NCBI GenBank assembly: GCA_028583405.1
Contig: JAPTMU010000111.1
Coordinates: 372,001-436,000 of the forward strand
DNA length: 64,000 bases
Direction: 5' to 3'
DNA from: Pogonophryne albipinna
Taxonomy: Eukaryota; Chordata; Actinopteri; Perciformes; Artedidraconidae
The notes under the pieces are model-generated. The model did not search any database and was not told the DNA's origin. It worked only from the letters and a program-made list of their open reading frames with translations. The translations under genes and the position numbers were made by a program. Below are positions 1-13,869 of the stretch, in pieces (the first letter of the stretch is position 1; every line of letters starts with the position of its first letter).

Positions 1-3000
1 ACTAACAGAGTATAATATGTGTATTAGTATGTGCTCAGTCACTAACAGAGTATAATATGTGTATTAGTATGTGCTGAGGTCACTAACAGAGTATAAAATG
101 TGTATTAGTATGTGCTCAGTCACTAACAGAGTATAATATGTGTATTTAATATGTGTCTCAGTCACTAACAGAGTATAATATGTGTATTCGTATGTGCTGG
201 AGTCACTAAACAGAGTATAATATGTGTATTAGTATGTGCTGAGTCACTAACAGGAGTATAATATGTGTATTAAGTATGTGGCTCAGTCACTAACAGAGTA
301 TAATATGTGTATTAGTATGTACTCAGTCCACTAACAGAGTATAATATGTGTATTAGTATGTGCTCAGTCACTAACAGAGTATATATGTGTATTAGTATGG
401 TGCTGAGTCACTAACAGAGTATAATATGTGTATTAGTATGTGCTCAGTCACTAAAGAGTATAATATGTGTATTAGTATGTGCTCAGTCACAACAGAGTAT
501 AATATGTGTATTAGTATGTACTCAGTCATTAACAGAGTATATATATGGTATTAGTATGTGCTCAGTCACTAACAGAGTATAATATGTGTATTAGTATGTG
601 CTCAGTCACTAACAGAGTATAATATGTGTATTAGTATTTACTCAGTCACTAACAGAGTATAATATGTGTATTAGTATGTGCTCAGTCACTAACAGAGTAT
701 AATATGTGTATTAGTATGTACTCAGTCACTAAAAGAGTATAATATGTATATTAGTATGTGCTCAGTCACTGAACACAATACACTAATATGTGTATTAGTA
801 TGTACTCTGTCACTAACAGAGTATAATATGTGTATTAGTATGTGCTCAGTCACTAACAGAGTATAATGTGTGTATTAGTATGTGCTCAGTCACTCACAGA
901 GTATAATATGTGTATTAGTATGTGCTGAGTCACTAACAGAGTATAATATGTGTATTAGTATGTGCTCAGTCACTAAAAGAGTATAATATGTGTATTAGTA
1001 TGTGCTCAGTCACTAACAGACTATAATATGTGTATTAGTATGTGCTCAGTCACTAACAGAGTATAATATGTGTATTAGTATGTACTCAGTCACTAACAAA
1101 GTATAATATGTGTATTAGTATGTGCTGAGTCACTAACAGAGTATAAAATGTGTATTAGTATGTGCTCAGTCACTAACAGACTATAATATGTGTATTAATA
1201 TGTGCTCAGTCACTAACAGAGTATAATATGTGTATTCGTATGTGCTGAGTCACTAACAGAGTATAATATGTGTATTAGTATGTGCTCAGTCATTAACAGA
1301 GTATAATATGTGTATTAGTATGTGCTCAGTCACTAACAGAGTATAATATGTGTATTAGTATGTGCTCAGTCACTAACAGAGTATAATATGTGTATTAGTA
1401 TTTACTCAGTCACTAACAGAGTATAATATGTGTATTAGTATGTGCTCAGTCACTAACAGAGTATAATATGTGTATTAGTATGTACTCAGTCACTAAAAGA
1501 GTATAATATGTATATTAGTATGTGCTCAGTCACTGAACACAATACACTAATATGTGTATTAGTATGTACTCTGTCACTAACAGAGTATAATATGTGTATT
1601 AGTATGTGCTCAGTCACTAACAGAGTATAATGTGTGTATTAGTATGTGCTCAGTCACTCACAGAGTATAATATGTGTATTAGTATGTGCTCAGTCACTAA
1701 CAGAGTATAATATGTGTATTAGTATGTGCTCAGTCACTAACAGAGTATAATATGTGTATTAGTATGTGCTCAGTCACTAACAGAGTATAATATGTGTATT
1801 AGTATGTGCTCAGTCACTAACAGAGTATAATATGTGTATTAGTATGTGCTCAGTCACTAACAGAGTATAATATGTGTATTAGTATGTGCTCAGTCACTAA
1901 CAGAGTATAATATGTATATTAGTATGTGCTGAGTCACTAACAGAGTATAATATGTGTATAGTATGTGCTTAGTCACTAACAGGTATAATATGTGTATTAG
2001 TAGTGCTCAGCACTAACAGAGTATAATATGTGTATTAGTATGTGCTGAGTCACTAAACAGAGTATAATATGTGTATTAGTATGTGCTCAGTCACTCACAG
2101 AGTATAATATGTGTATTAGTATGTGCTGAGTCACTAACAGAGTATAATATGTGTATTAGTATGTGCTCAGTCACTAAAAGAGTATAATATGTGTATTAGT
2201 ATGTGCTCAGTCACTAACAGACTATAATATGTGTATTAGTATGTGCTCAGTCACTAACAGAGTATAATCTGTGTATTAGTATGTACTCAGTCACTAACAA
2301 AGTATAATATGTGTATTAGTATGTGCTCAGTCACTAACAGAGTACAATATGTTTATTAGTATGTACTCAGTCACTAACAGAGTATAATATGCGTATTAGT
2401 ATGTGCTCAGTCACGAACAGAGTATAATATGTGTATTAGTATGTGCTCAGTCACTAACAGAGTATAATATGTGTATTAGTATGTGCTCAGTCACTAACAG
2501 AGTATAATATGTGTATTAGTATGTGCTCAGTCACTAACAGAGTATAATATGTGTATTAGTATGTGCTCAGTCACTAACAGAGTATAATATGTGTATTAGT
2601 ATGTGCTCAGTCACTAAACAGAGTATAATATGTGTATTAGTATGTGCTCAGTCACTAACAGAGTATAATATGTATTTAGTATGTGCTGAGTCACTAACAG
2701 AGTATAATATGTGTATTAGTATGTGCTTAGTCACTAACAGAGTATAATATGTGTATTAGTATGTGCTCAGTACTAACAGAGTATAATATGTGTATTAGTA
2801 TGTGCTGAGTCACTAACAGAGTATAATATGTGTATTAGTATGTGCTCAGTCACTAACAGAGTATAATATGTGTATAGTATGTGCTGAGTCACTCACAGAG
2901 TATAATATGTGGTATACTATGTGCTCAGTCACTAACAGAGTATAATATGTATATTAGTATGTGCTGAGTCACTAACAGAGTATAATATGTGTATTAGTAT

Positions 3001-5028
3001 GTGCTCAGTCACTAAAGAGTATAATATGGTTAATATTGCTCAGTCACTAACAGAGTTAAATAGTGTATTAGTATGTGCTGAGTCACTAACAGAGTATAAT
3101 ATGTGTATTAGTATGTGCTGAGTCACTAACAGAGTATAATATGTGTATTAGTATGTGCTCAGTCACTAACAGAGTATAATATGTGTATTAATATGTGCTC
3201 AGTCACTAACAGAGTATAATATGTGTATTAGTATGTACTCAGTCACTAACAGAGTATAATATGTGTATTAGTATGTGCTCAGTCACTAACAGAGTATAAT
3301 ATGTGTATTAGTATGTGCTGAGTCACTAACAGAGTATAATATGTGTATTAGTATGTGCTCAGTCACTAACAGAGTATAATATGTGTATTAATATGTGCTC
3401 AGTCACTAACAGAGTATAATATGTGTATTAGTATGTGCTCAGTCACATAACAGAGTATAATATGTGTATTAGTATGTACTCAGTCACTAACAGAGTATAA
3501 TATGTGTATTAGTATGTGCTCAGTCACTAACAGAGTATAATATGTGTATTAGTATGTACTCAGTCACTAACAGAGTATAATATGTGTATTAGTATGTGCT
3601 CTGTCACTAACAGAGTATAATATGTGTATTAGTATGTGCTCAGTCACTAACAGTGTATAATATGTGTATTAGTATGTGCTCAGTCACTAACAGAGTATAA
3701 TATGTGTATTAGTATGTGCTCAGTCACTAACAGAGTATAATATGTGTATTAGTATGTGCTCAGTCACTAACAGAGTATAATATGTGTATTAGTATGTGCT
3801 GAGTCACTAACAGAGTATAATATGTGTATTAGTAGTGCTTAGTCACTAACAGAGTATAATAGTGTAATTAGTATGTGCTCAGTCACTAACAGAGTATAAT
3901 GTGTGTATTAGTATGTGCTCAGTCACTAACAGAGTATAATATGTGTATTAGTATGTGCTCAGTCAACTGACACAATACACTAATATGTGTATTAGTATGT
4001 GCTCAGTCACTAACAGAGTATAATATGTGTATTAGTATGGTGCTCAGGTCACTAACAGAGTATAATATGTGTAATTAGTATGTACTCAGTCACTAACAGA
4101 GTATAATATGTGTATTAGGTATGTGCTCAGTCACTAACAGAGTATAATATGTGTATTAGTATGTGCTCAGTCACTAACAGAGTATAATATGTGTATTAGT
4201 ATGTGCTCAGTCACTAACAGAGTATAATATGTGTATTAGTATGTGCTCAGTCACTAACAGAGTATAATATGTTTATTAGTATGTGCTGAGTCACTAACAG
4301 AGTATAATATGTGTATTAGTATGTGCTTAGTCACTAACAGAGTATAATATGTGTATTAGTATGTGCTCAGTCACTAACAGAGTATAATAGGTGTATTAGT
4401 ATGTGCTCAGTCACTAAACAGAGTATAATATGTTGTATTAGTATGTGCTGAGTCACAACAGAGTATAATATGTGTATTAGTATGTGCTCAGTCACTAACA
4501 GAGTATACAATATGTGTATTAGTATGTGCTGAGTCACTAACAGAGTATAATATGTGTATTAGTATGTGCTGAGTCACTAACAGAGTATAATTATGTGTAT
4601 TAGTATGTGCTGAGTCACTAACAGAGTATAATATGTGTATTAGTATGTGCTGAGTCACTAACAGAGTATATATGTGTATTAGTATGTTGCTCAGTCACTA
4701 ACAGAGTAATATTGTATTAGTATGTGCTCAGTCACTAACAGAGTAATAATATGTGTATTTAGTATGTGCCTTCAGTCACTAACAGAGTATAAGATGTGTA
4801 ATTAAGTATGTGCTGAGTCCACTAACAGAGTATAATATGTGTATAGTATGTGCTCAGTCACTAACAGAGTTAAATATGTGATTAGTATGTTGCTCTAGTC
4901 ACTAACAGAAGTATATATGTGGTAATTAGTTATGTACTCAGTCACTAACAGAAGTATCATATATGTGTATTTAGTATGTGCTCAGTCACTAACAGAGTAT
5001 AATATGTGTATTAGTATGTGCTCAGTCA

Positions 5029-5590
5029 TGATGGGGATTTAAAGGGATAACTGGTCCGCTTTTCAAATCTCCGCGCGTCCCTACCAAGCTGGTTATAATA
5101 CAGGAAGGAATCCAGAGCTACCAAGTAAACCGTTAAACAATAATCTACTTTAATGGTAACTATTGACAATGCAATACAATCAATACAGTACAATTCAATA
5201 CAGTTATCTTTGGGATCCCGAATTTACCTGATGATCACGTGAGCCAGCCAGAGAAAAGGAGGCTGAACACAGCGTGTCTCTGTGTTTATACTTTCTAACA
5301 ATGGGAGGAGTTATCTGATCCTCCCTTTTGGACCTCCTTGATTGGCAGCCCAAATATCACAAACACCTCAGATCTTAGGTTTCCCCAATCACTGTAGCTC
5401 AGCTCCATTATCTCTAGATCTAAGTTGAATGCAAACCAAGACATGCTCTCACCTTCCCCCCATCTTCCTTTGTCCTCAAAAACACATGTCAAACAGGCCC
5501 CAAATTCCAGCTCACAGTTTTACACAGATTATTCCCATTTTAAGCTTATTCATAGTTGCTAACATGAATACATACAAATATTTCACTACA
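5029..5590 (-). mobile_element. solo LTR of a retrovirus-like/LTR element, copy 1
   Basis: A 562-bp non-repeat block interrupts the 40-bp array. On the minus strand it begins TGTAGTGAAA and ends CCCCATCA, so it has the TG...CA ends of an LTR, and it is flanked by GTCA on both sides (5025-5028 and 5591-5594), a 4-bp target duplication. The minus strand shows a TATAAA box (5285-5290) and an ATTAAA polyadenylation signal (5149-5154) in the expected order. No gag, pol or env is adjacent, so this is a solo LTR left by LTR-LTR recombination. The clade cannot be fixed from the LTR alone. Confidence 0.8.
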
Positions 5591-6604
5591 GTCACTGAAC
5601 ACAATACACTAATATGTGTATTAGTATGTGCCAGTCACTAAACAGAGTATAATATGTGTATTAGTATGTGCTCAGTCACTAACAGAGTATAATATGTGTA
5701 TTAGTATGTGCTCAGTCACTAACAGAGTATAATATGTGTATTAGTATGTGCTCAGTCACTAACAGAGTATAATATGTGTATTAGTATGTGCTCAGTCACT
5801 AACAGAGTATAATATGTTGTATTAGTATGTGCTCAGTCACTAACAGAGTATAATATGTGTATTAGTATGTGCTGAGTCACTAACAGAGTATAATATGTGT
5901 ATTAGTATGTGCTCAGTCACTAACAGAGTTATAAATGTGTATTAGTATGTGATGAGTCACTCACAGAGATATATGTGTATTAGTATGTGCTCAGTCACTA
6001 ACAGAGTATAATATGTGTATTAGTATGTGCTCAGTCACTAACAGAGTACTAATATGTGTATAGTATGTGCTCAGTCCCACTAACAGAGCTATCAATATGT
6101 GTATTAGTATGTGCTCAGTCACTAACAGAGTATAATATGTGTATTAGTATGTACTCAGTCACTAACAGAGTATAATATGTGTATTAGTATGTGTACTCGG
6201 TCACTAACAGAGTATCTATATGTGTATTAGTATGTGCTCAGTCACTAACAGAGTATAATATGTGTATTAGTATGTGCTGAGTCACTAACAGAGTATAATA
6301 TGTGTATTAGTATGTGCTCAGTCACTAACAGAGTATAATATGTGTATTAGTATGTGATGAGTCACTCACAGAGTATAATATGTGTATTAGTATGTGCTCA
6401 GTCACTAACAGAGTATAATATGTGTATTAGTATGTGCTCAGTCACTAACAGAGTATAATATGTGTATTAGTATGTGCTCAGTCACTAACAGAGTATAATA
6501 TGTGTATTAGTATGTACTCAGTCACTAACAGAGTATAATATGTGTATTAGTATGTGCTCAGTCACTAACAGAGTATAATATGTGTATTAGTATGTGCTCA
6601 GTCA

Positions 6605-7163
6605 TGATGGGGATTTAAAGGGATAACTGGTCCGCTTTTCAAATCTCCGCGCGTCCCTACCAAGCTGGTTATAATACAGGAAGGAATCCAGAGCTACCAA
6701 GTAACCGTTAAACAATAATCTACTTTAATGGTAATATGACAATGCAATACAATCAATACAGTACAAATTCAATACAGTTATCTTTGGGATCCCTACTTTA
6801 CCTGATGATCACGTGAGCCAGCCAGAGAAAAGAGGCTGAACACAGCGTGTCTCTGTGTTTATACTTTCTAACAATGGGAGGAGTTATCTGATCCTCCCTT
6901 TTGGACCTCCTTGATTGGCAGCCCAAATATCACAAACACCTCAGATCTTAGGTTTCCCCAATCCTGTAGGCTCAGCTCCATTATCTCTAGATCTAAGTTG
7001 AATGCAAACCAAGACATGCTCTCACCTTCCCCCCATCTTCCTTTGTCCTCAAAAACACATGTCAACAGGCCCCAAATCCAGCTCACAGTTTTACACAGAT
7101 TATTTCCCATTTTAAGCTTATTCATAGTTTGCTAACATGAATACATACAAATATTTCACTACA
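6605..7163 (-). mobile_element. solo LTR, copy 2 (same insertion duplicated)
   Basis: Nearly identical to the LTR about 1.58 kb upstream, with the same GTCA flanks (6601-6604 and 7164-7167) and the same neighbouring variant unit (CACTGAACACAATACAC) to its right. Identical junctions mean it arose by duplication of the surrounding array together with the LTR, or as an assembly duplicate, rather than by an independent insertion. It differs from copy 1 by a handful of one- to three-base changes, mostly indels. Confidence 0.8.
6858..6863 (-). promoter_or_regulatory. LTR TATA box
   Basis: TATAAA on the minus strand, within the context AAGTATAAACACAG, about 300 bp into the LTR. The same site lies at 5285-5290 in copy 1. 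Its position upstream of the ATTAAA signal fits the usual U3-R-U5 order. Function is inferred from position only. Confidence 0.5.
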
Positions 7164-10100
7164 GTCACTGAACACAATACACTAATATGTGTATTAGTAT
7201 GTGCTCAGTCACTAACAGAGTATAATATGTGTATTAGTATGTGCTCAGTCACTAACAGAGTATAATATGTGTATTAGTATGTGCTCAGTCACTAACAGAG
7301 TATAATATGTGTATTAGTATGTGCTCAGTCACTAACAGAGTATAATATGTGTATTAGTATGTGCTCAGTCACTAACAGAGTATAATATGTGTATTAGTAT
7401 GTGCTCAGTCACTAACAGAGTATAATATGTGTATTTAGTATGCTGTCTGAGTCACTAACAGAGTATAATATGTGTATTAGTATGTGCTCAGTCACTAACA
7501 GAGTATAATATGTGTATTAGTATGTGATGAGTCACTCACAGAGTATAATATGTGTATTAGTATGTGCTCAGTCACTAACAGAGTATAATATGTGTATTAG
7601 TATGTGCTCAGTCACTAACAGAGTATAATATGTGTATTAGTATGTGCTCAGTCACTAACAGAGTATAATATGTGTATTAGTATGTGCTCAGTCACTAACA
7701 GAGATAATATGTGTATTAGTAGTGCTCAGTCACTAACAGAGTATAATATGTGTATTAGTATGTGATGAGTCACTCACAGAGTATAATATGTGTATTAGTA
7801 TGTGCTCAGTCACTAACAGAGTATATATGTGTATTAGTATGTGCTCAGTCACTAACAGAGTATAATATGTGTATTAGTATGTGCTCAGTCACTAACAGAG
7901 TATAATATGTGTATTAGTATGTACTCAGTCACTAACAGAGTATAATATGTGTATTAGTATGTGCTCAGTCACTAACAGAGTATAATATGTGTATTAGTAT
8001 GTGCTCAGTCACTAACAGAGTATAATATGTGTATTAGTATGTGCTCAGTCACTAACAGAGTATAATATGTGTATTAGTATGTGCTGAGTCACTAACAGAG
8101 TATAATATGTGTATTAGTATGTGCTCAGTCACTAACAGAGTATAATATGTGTATTAGTATGTGATGAGTCACTCACAGAGTATAATATGTGTATTAGTAT
8201 GTGCTGAGTCACTAACAGAGTATAATATGTGTATTAGTATGTACTCAGTCACTAACAGAGTATAATATGTGTATTAGTATGTGCTCAGTCACTAACAGAG
8301 TATAATATGTGTATTAGTATGTGCTCAGTCACCAACAGAGTATAATATGTGTATTAGTATGTACTCAGTCACTAACAGAGTATAATATGTGTATTAGTAT
8401 GTGCTCAGTCACTAACAGAGTATAATATGTGTATTAGTATGTACTCAGTCACTAAAAGAGTATAATATGTGTATTAGTATGTGCTCAGTCACTGAACACA
8501 ATACACTAATATGTGTATTAGTATGTGCTCAGTCACTAACAGAGTATAATATGTGTATTAGTATGTGCTCAGTCACTAACAGAGTATAATATGTGTATTA
8601 GTATGTACTCAGTCACTAACAGAGTATAATATGTGTATTAGTATGTGCTCAGTCACTAACAGAGTATAATATGTGTATTAGTATGTGCTCAGTCACTAAC
8701 AGAGTATAATATGTGTATTAGTATGTGCTCAGTCACGAACAGAGTATAATATGTGTATTAGTATGTGCTCAGTCACTAACAGAGTATAATATGTGTATTA
8801 GTATGTGCTCAGTCACTGAACACAATACACTAATATGTGTATTAGTATGTACTCAGTCACTAACAGAGTATAATATATGTATTAGTATGTACTCAGTCAC
8901 TAACAGAGTATAATATGTGTATTAGTATGTGCTCAGTCACTAACAGAGTATAATATGTGTATTAGTATGTGTTCAGTCACTACTAGAGTATAATATGTGT
9001 ATTAGTATGTACTCAGTCACTAACAGAGTATAATATGTGTATTAGTATGTGCTCAGTCACTAACAGAGTATAATATGTGTATTAGTATGTGCTCAGTCAC
9101 TAACAGAGTATAATATGTGTATTAGTATGTGCTCAGTCACTAACAGAGTATAATATGTGTATTAGTATATGCTCAGTCACTAACAGAGTATAATATGTGT
9201 ATTAGTATGTGCTGAGTCACTAACAGAGTATAATATGTGTATTAGTATGTGCTCAGTCACTAACAGAGTATAATATGTGTATTAGTATGTGCTCAGTCAC
9301 TGAACACAATACACTAATATGTGTATTAGTATGTACTCTGTCACTAACAGAGTATAATATGTGTATTAGTATGTGCTCAGTCACTAACAGAGTATAATAT
9401 GTGTATTAGTATGTGCTCAGTCACTAACAGAGTATAATATGTGTATTAGTATGTGCTCAGTCACTGAACACAATACACTAATATGTGTATTAGTATGTAC
9501 TCAGTCACTAACAGAGTATAATATATGTATTAGTATGTACTCAGTCACTAACAGAGTATAATATGTGTATTAGTATGTGCTCAGTCACTAACAGAGTATA
9601 ATATGTGTATTAGTATGTGTTCAGTCACTACTAGAGTATAATATGTGTATTAGTATGTACTCAGTCACTAACAGAGTATAATATGTGTATTAGTATGTGC
9701 TCAGTCACTAACAGAGTATAATATGTGTATTAGTATGTGCTCAGTCACTAACAGAGTATAATATGTGTATTAGTATGTGCTCAGTCACTAACAGAGTATA
9801 ATATGTGTATTAGTATATGCTCAGTCACTAATAGAGTATAATATGTGTATTAGTATGTGCTGAGTCACTAACAGAGTATAATATGTGTATTAGTATGTGC
9901 TCAGTCACTGAACACAATACACTAATATGTGTATTAGTATGTACTCTGTCACTAACAGAGTATAATATGTGTATTAGTATGTGCTCAGTCACTAACAGAG
10001 TATAATATGTATATTAGTATGTGCTGAGTCACTAACAGAGTATAATATGTGTATTAGTATGTGCTGAGTCACTAACAGAGTATAATATGTGTATTAGTAT

Positions 10101-11390
10101 GTGCTGAGTCACTAACAGAGTATAATATGTGTATTAGTATGTGCTGAGTCACTAACAGAGTATAATGTGTGTATTAGTATGTGCTGAGTCACTAACAGAG
10201 TATAATGTGTGTATTAGTATGTGCTCAGTCACTAACAGAGTATAATATGTGTATTATTATGTGCTCAGTCACAAACAGAGTATAATATGTGTATTAGTAT
10301 GTGCTGAGTCACTAACAGAGTATAATATGTGTATTAGTTTGTGCTGAGTCACTAACAGAGTATAATATGTGTATTAGTATGTGCTCAGTCACTAACAGAG
10401 TATAATATGTGTATTAGTATGTGCTCAGTCCCTAACAGAGTATAATATGTGTATTAGTATGTGCTCAGTCAGTAACAGAGTATAATATGTGTATTAGTAT
10501 GTGCTCAGTCACTAACAGAGTATAATATGTGTATTAGTATGTGCTGAGTCACTAACAGAGTATAATGTGTGTATTAGTATGTGCTGAGTCACTAACAGAG
10601 TATAATATGTGTATTAGTATGTGCTGAGTCACTAACAGAGTATAATATGTGTATTAGTATGTGCTGAGTCACTAACAGAGTATAATATGTGTATTAGTAT
10701 GTGCTGAGTCACTAACAGAGTATAATGTGTGTATTAGTATGTGCTGAGTCACTAACAGAGTATAATGTGTGTATTAGTATGTGCTCAGTCACTAACAGAG
10801 TATAATATGTGTATTAGTATGTGCTCAGTCACTGAACACAATACACTAATATGTGTATTAGTATGTACTCAGTCACTAACAGAGTATAATATGTGTATTA
10901 GTATGTACTCAGTCACTAACAGAGTATAATATGTGTATTAGTATGTGCTCAGTCACTAACAGAGTATAATATGTGTATTAGTATGTGATCAGTCACTACT
11001 AGAGTATAATATGTGTATTAGTATGTACTCAGTCACTAACAGAGTATAATATGTGTATTAGTATGTGCTCAGTCACTAACAGAGTATAATATGTGTATTA
11101 GTATGTGCTCAGTCACTAACAGAGTATAATATGTGTATTAGTATGTGCTCAGTCACTAACAGAGTATAATATGTGTATTAGTATGTGCTCAGTCACTAAC
11201 AGAGTATAATATGTGTATTAGTATGTGCTCAGTCACTAACAGAGTATAATATGTGTATTAGTATGTGCTCAGTCACTGAACACAATACACTAATATGTGT
11301 ATTAGTATGTACTCTGTCACTAACAGAGTATAATATGTGTATTAGTATGTGCTCAGTCACTAACAGAGTATAATATGTGTATTAGTATGT

Positions 11391-12314
11391 GCTCAATCAC
11401 TAACAGAGTATAATATGTGTATTAGTATGTGCTCAGTCACTAACAGAGTATAATATGTGTATTAGTATGTGCTCTGTCACTAACAGAGTATAATATGTGT
11501 ATTAATATGTGCTTAGTCACTAACAGAGTATAATATGTGTATTAGTATGTGCTCAGTCACTAACAGAGTATAATATGTGTATTAGTATGTGCTCAGTCAC
11601 TAACAGAGTATCATATGTGTATTAGTATGTGCTCAGTCACTAACAGAGTATAATATGTGTATTAGTATGTGCTCAGTCACTAACAGAGTATAATATGTGT
11701 ATTAGTATGTGCTCAGTCACTAACAGAGTATAATATGTGTATTAGTATGTACTCTGTCACTAACAGAGTATAATATGTGTATTAGTATGTGCTCAGTCAC
11801 AAACAGAGTATAATATGTGTATTAGTATGTGCTGAGTCACTAACAGAGTATAATATGTGTATTAGTATGTGCTCAGTCACTAACAGAGTATAATATGTGT
11901 ATTAGTATGTGCTCAGTCACAAACAGAGTATAATATGTGTATTAGTATGTGCTGAGTCACTAACAGAGTATAATATGTGTATTAGTATGTACTCTGTCAC
12001 TAACAGAGTATAATATGTGTATTAGTATGTGCTCAGTCACAAACAGAGTATAATATGTGTATTAGTATGTGCTCAGTCACTAACAGAGTATAATATGTGT
12101 ATTAGTATGTGCTCAGTCACTAACAGAGTATAATATGTGTATTAGTATGTGCTCAGTCACTAACAGAGTATAATATGTGTATTAGTATGTGCTCAGTCAC
12201 TGAACACAATACACTAATATGTGTATTAGTATGTACTCTGTCACTAACAGAGTATAATATGTGTATTAGTATGTGCTCAGTCACTAACAGAGTATAATAT
12301 GTGTATTAGTATGT
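11391..12314. repeat. 924-bp higher-order period of the 40-bp array
   Basis: The rare variant GCTCAATCAC at 11391 recurs at 12315, 924 bp later, and the 44-bp variant unit at about 11278 recurs at about 12202 with the same spacing. 924 equals twenty-two 40-bp units plus one 44-bp unit. The order of downstream variants (GCTCTGTCAC, then a unit with TTAATATGTGCTTAG) also recurs, resuming after the LINE at 13888. A second higher-order period of 764 bp (eighteen 40-mers plus one 44-mer) links about 771 and 1535. Confidence 0.85.
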
Positions 12315-12382
12315 GCTCAATCACTAACAGAGTATAATATGTGTATTAGTATGTGCTCAGTCACTAACAGAGTATAATATGT

Positions 12383-13258
12383 ATTATAAGGAATCATTCT
12401 GTAAATTTTCATTGTTATGCAGATGATACTCAACTATATTTATCAATCAAGCCTGATGAAATTAATCATCTAAATAAAATTCAAGACTGCCTCAAGGACT
12501 TAAAAACGTGGATGACCTTAAACTTTTTGATGTTAAACACGACCAAAACTGAAGTTATTGTACTTGGCCCGAAGAATCTACGAAACAAATTATCTAAAGA
12601 TATACTAACTATGGATGGCATTAATTTGGCCTCCAGTGAGACTGTAAGGAATCTTGGTGTTATATTTGATCAGGATTTATCCTTTAACGCCCACATAAAA
12701 TCAATTTCAAGGACCGCCTACTTCCATCTACGTAACATTGCAAAAATCAGGCATATCTTGCCTCAAAACGATGCAGAGAAACTAGTCCATGCATTTGTTA
12801 CTTCAAGGCTGGATTATTGTAACTCCTTATTATCAGGGTGTACCAAGAAGTCAGTCAAGTGGCTTCAGCTGATTCAAAATGCTGCAGCTCGTGTACTAAC
12901 CAGAGTTAGGAAAAGGGACCACATTACTCCTGTTCTGGCTGCCTTACACTGGCTCCCTATAGAACACAGGATAGAATTTAAAATTCTTCTTCTCGCCTAC
13001 AAAGCCCTTAATGGGCAGACGCCATCTTACCTTAAAGAACTCATTATACCCTACTGTCCTACTAGGGCATTGCGTTCCAAGAATGCAGGGTTGTTGGTTG
13101 TTCCTAGAGTCTCTAAAAGTACAATGGGAGCCAGAGCCTTTTCTTATCAAGCTCCACATTTGTGGAATCAGCTTCCAGTTTGTGTTCGGGCGGCAGACAC
13201 CCTAACCGTTTTTAAGAGTGCGCTTAAGACCTTCCTTTTTGATAAAGCTTATAGTTAG
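12383..13258 (+). pseudogene. reverse transcriptase C-terminal fragment (LINE family A)
   Basis: Open without interruption from the first inserted base to a stop at 13258. It begins just upstream of the RT catalytic motif: [13 protein letters not shown] is encoded from about 12407. It then carries family-typical thumb and C-terminal motifs: [52 protein letters not shown] and PTRALRS. The endonuclease and N-terminal RT are absent because of 5' truncation, so no active enzyme can be made. Clade: Jockey/CR1/L2 superfamily, L2 most likely by motif resemblance. Confidence 0.88.
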
Positions 13259-13869
13259 GGCTGATTAGATTCAGCCCCTAGTTTTGCTGATAGGCTTAGT
13301 TTGTCGGGGGACATCTTACTTCTTCCTTCTCTCTGTCTATACCTGTGTACTCTCATGTTCCGATTAACCCAGCTTCCCCAAATTTCTTTCTTTTTGGTGT
13401 CTATATACGCTGGGATCCGGAGTCATGGATGATCCTGCGGTCCTGTGTCCGGCATCGCGAGCCCTGGATCTTGAGTCGTGGCTGTGGTCATGGATCATAG
13501 GTCCTGGATGGATATCCTCGTGGATTCATCTTCCTATTATACACACATGCATTTCCAAACATTTGGACTACCTATGTTGCAAATGTATTATCTTTTCAAT
13601 TTACACACGGCATCTATTGCACGTCTGTCCGTCCTGGGAGAGGGATCCCTCCTCTGTTGCTCTCCCTGAGGTTTCTCCCATTTTTCCCTTTAAAACTGTG
13701 GGTTTTCTTCGGAAGTTTTTCCTTGTACGATGTGAGGGTCTAAGGACAGAGGGTCTAAGGACAGAGGGTGTCGTATTGTCATACTGATATTTTGTACAAA
13801 CTGTGAAGTCCACTGAGACAAATGTAACATTTGTGATATTGGGCTATATAAATAAACATTGATTGATTG
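12383..13869 (+). mobile_element. 5'-truncated L2-like LINE (family A) in the satellite array
   Basis: A 1.49-kb insertion whose removal restores the 924-bp array period exactly. It is flanked by ATATGT (12377-12382 and 13870-13875), a probable 6-bp target duplication. It holds the C-terminal part of a reverse transcriptase ORF, a 3' UTR of about 600 bp with two copies of a 15-bp motif (13733-13767), and a short (TGAT)n tail after ATAAATAAACATTGAT. This is the usual structure of a truncated L2/CR1-type insertion. Confidence 0.9.

Noticed and set aside
13425..13787. 120-codon ORF after the LINE A RT (also 23998-24264 minus)
   Set aside because: It lies in the LINE 3' UTR, is shared by both copies only because the UTR is conserved, and has no recognisable domain.
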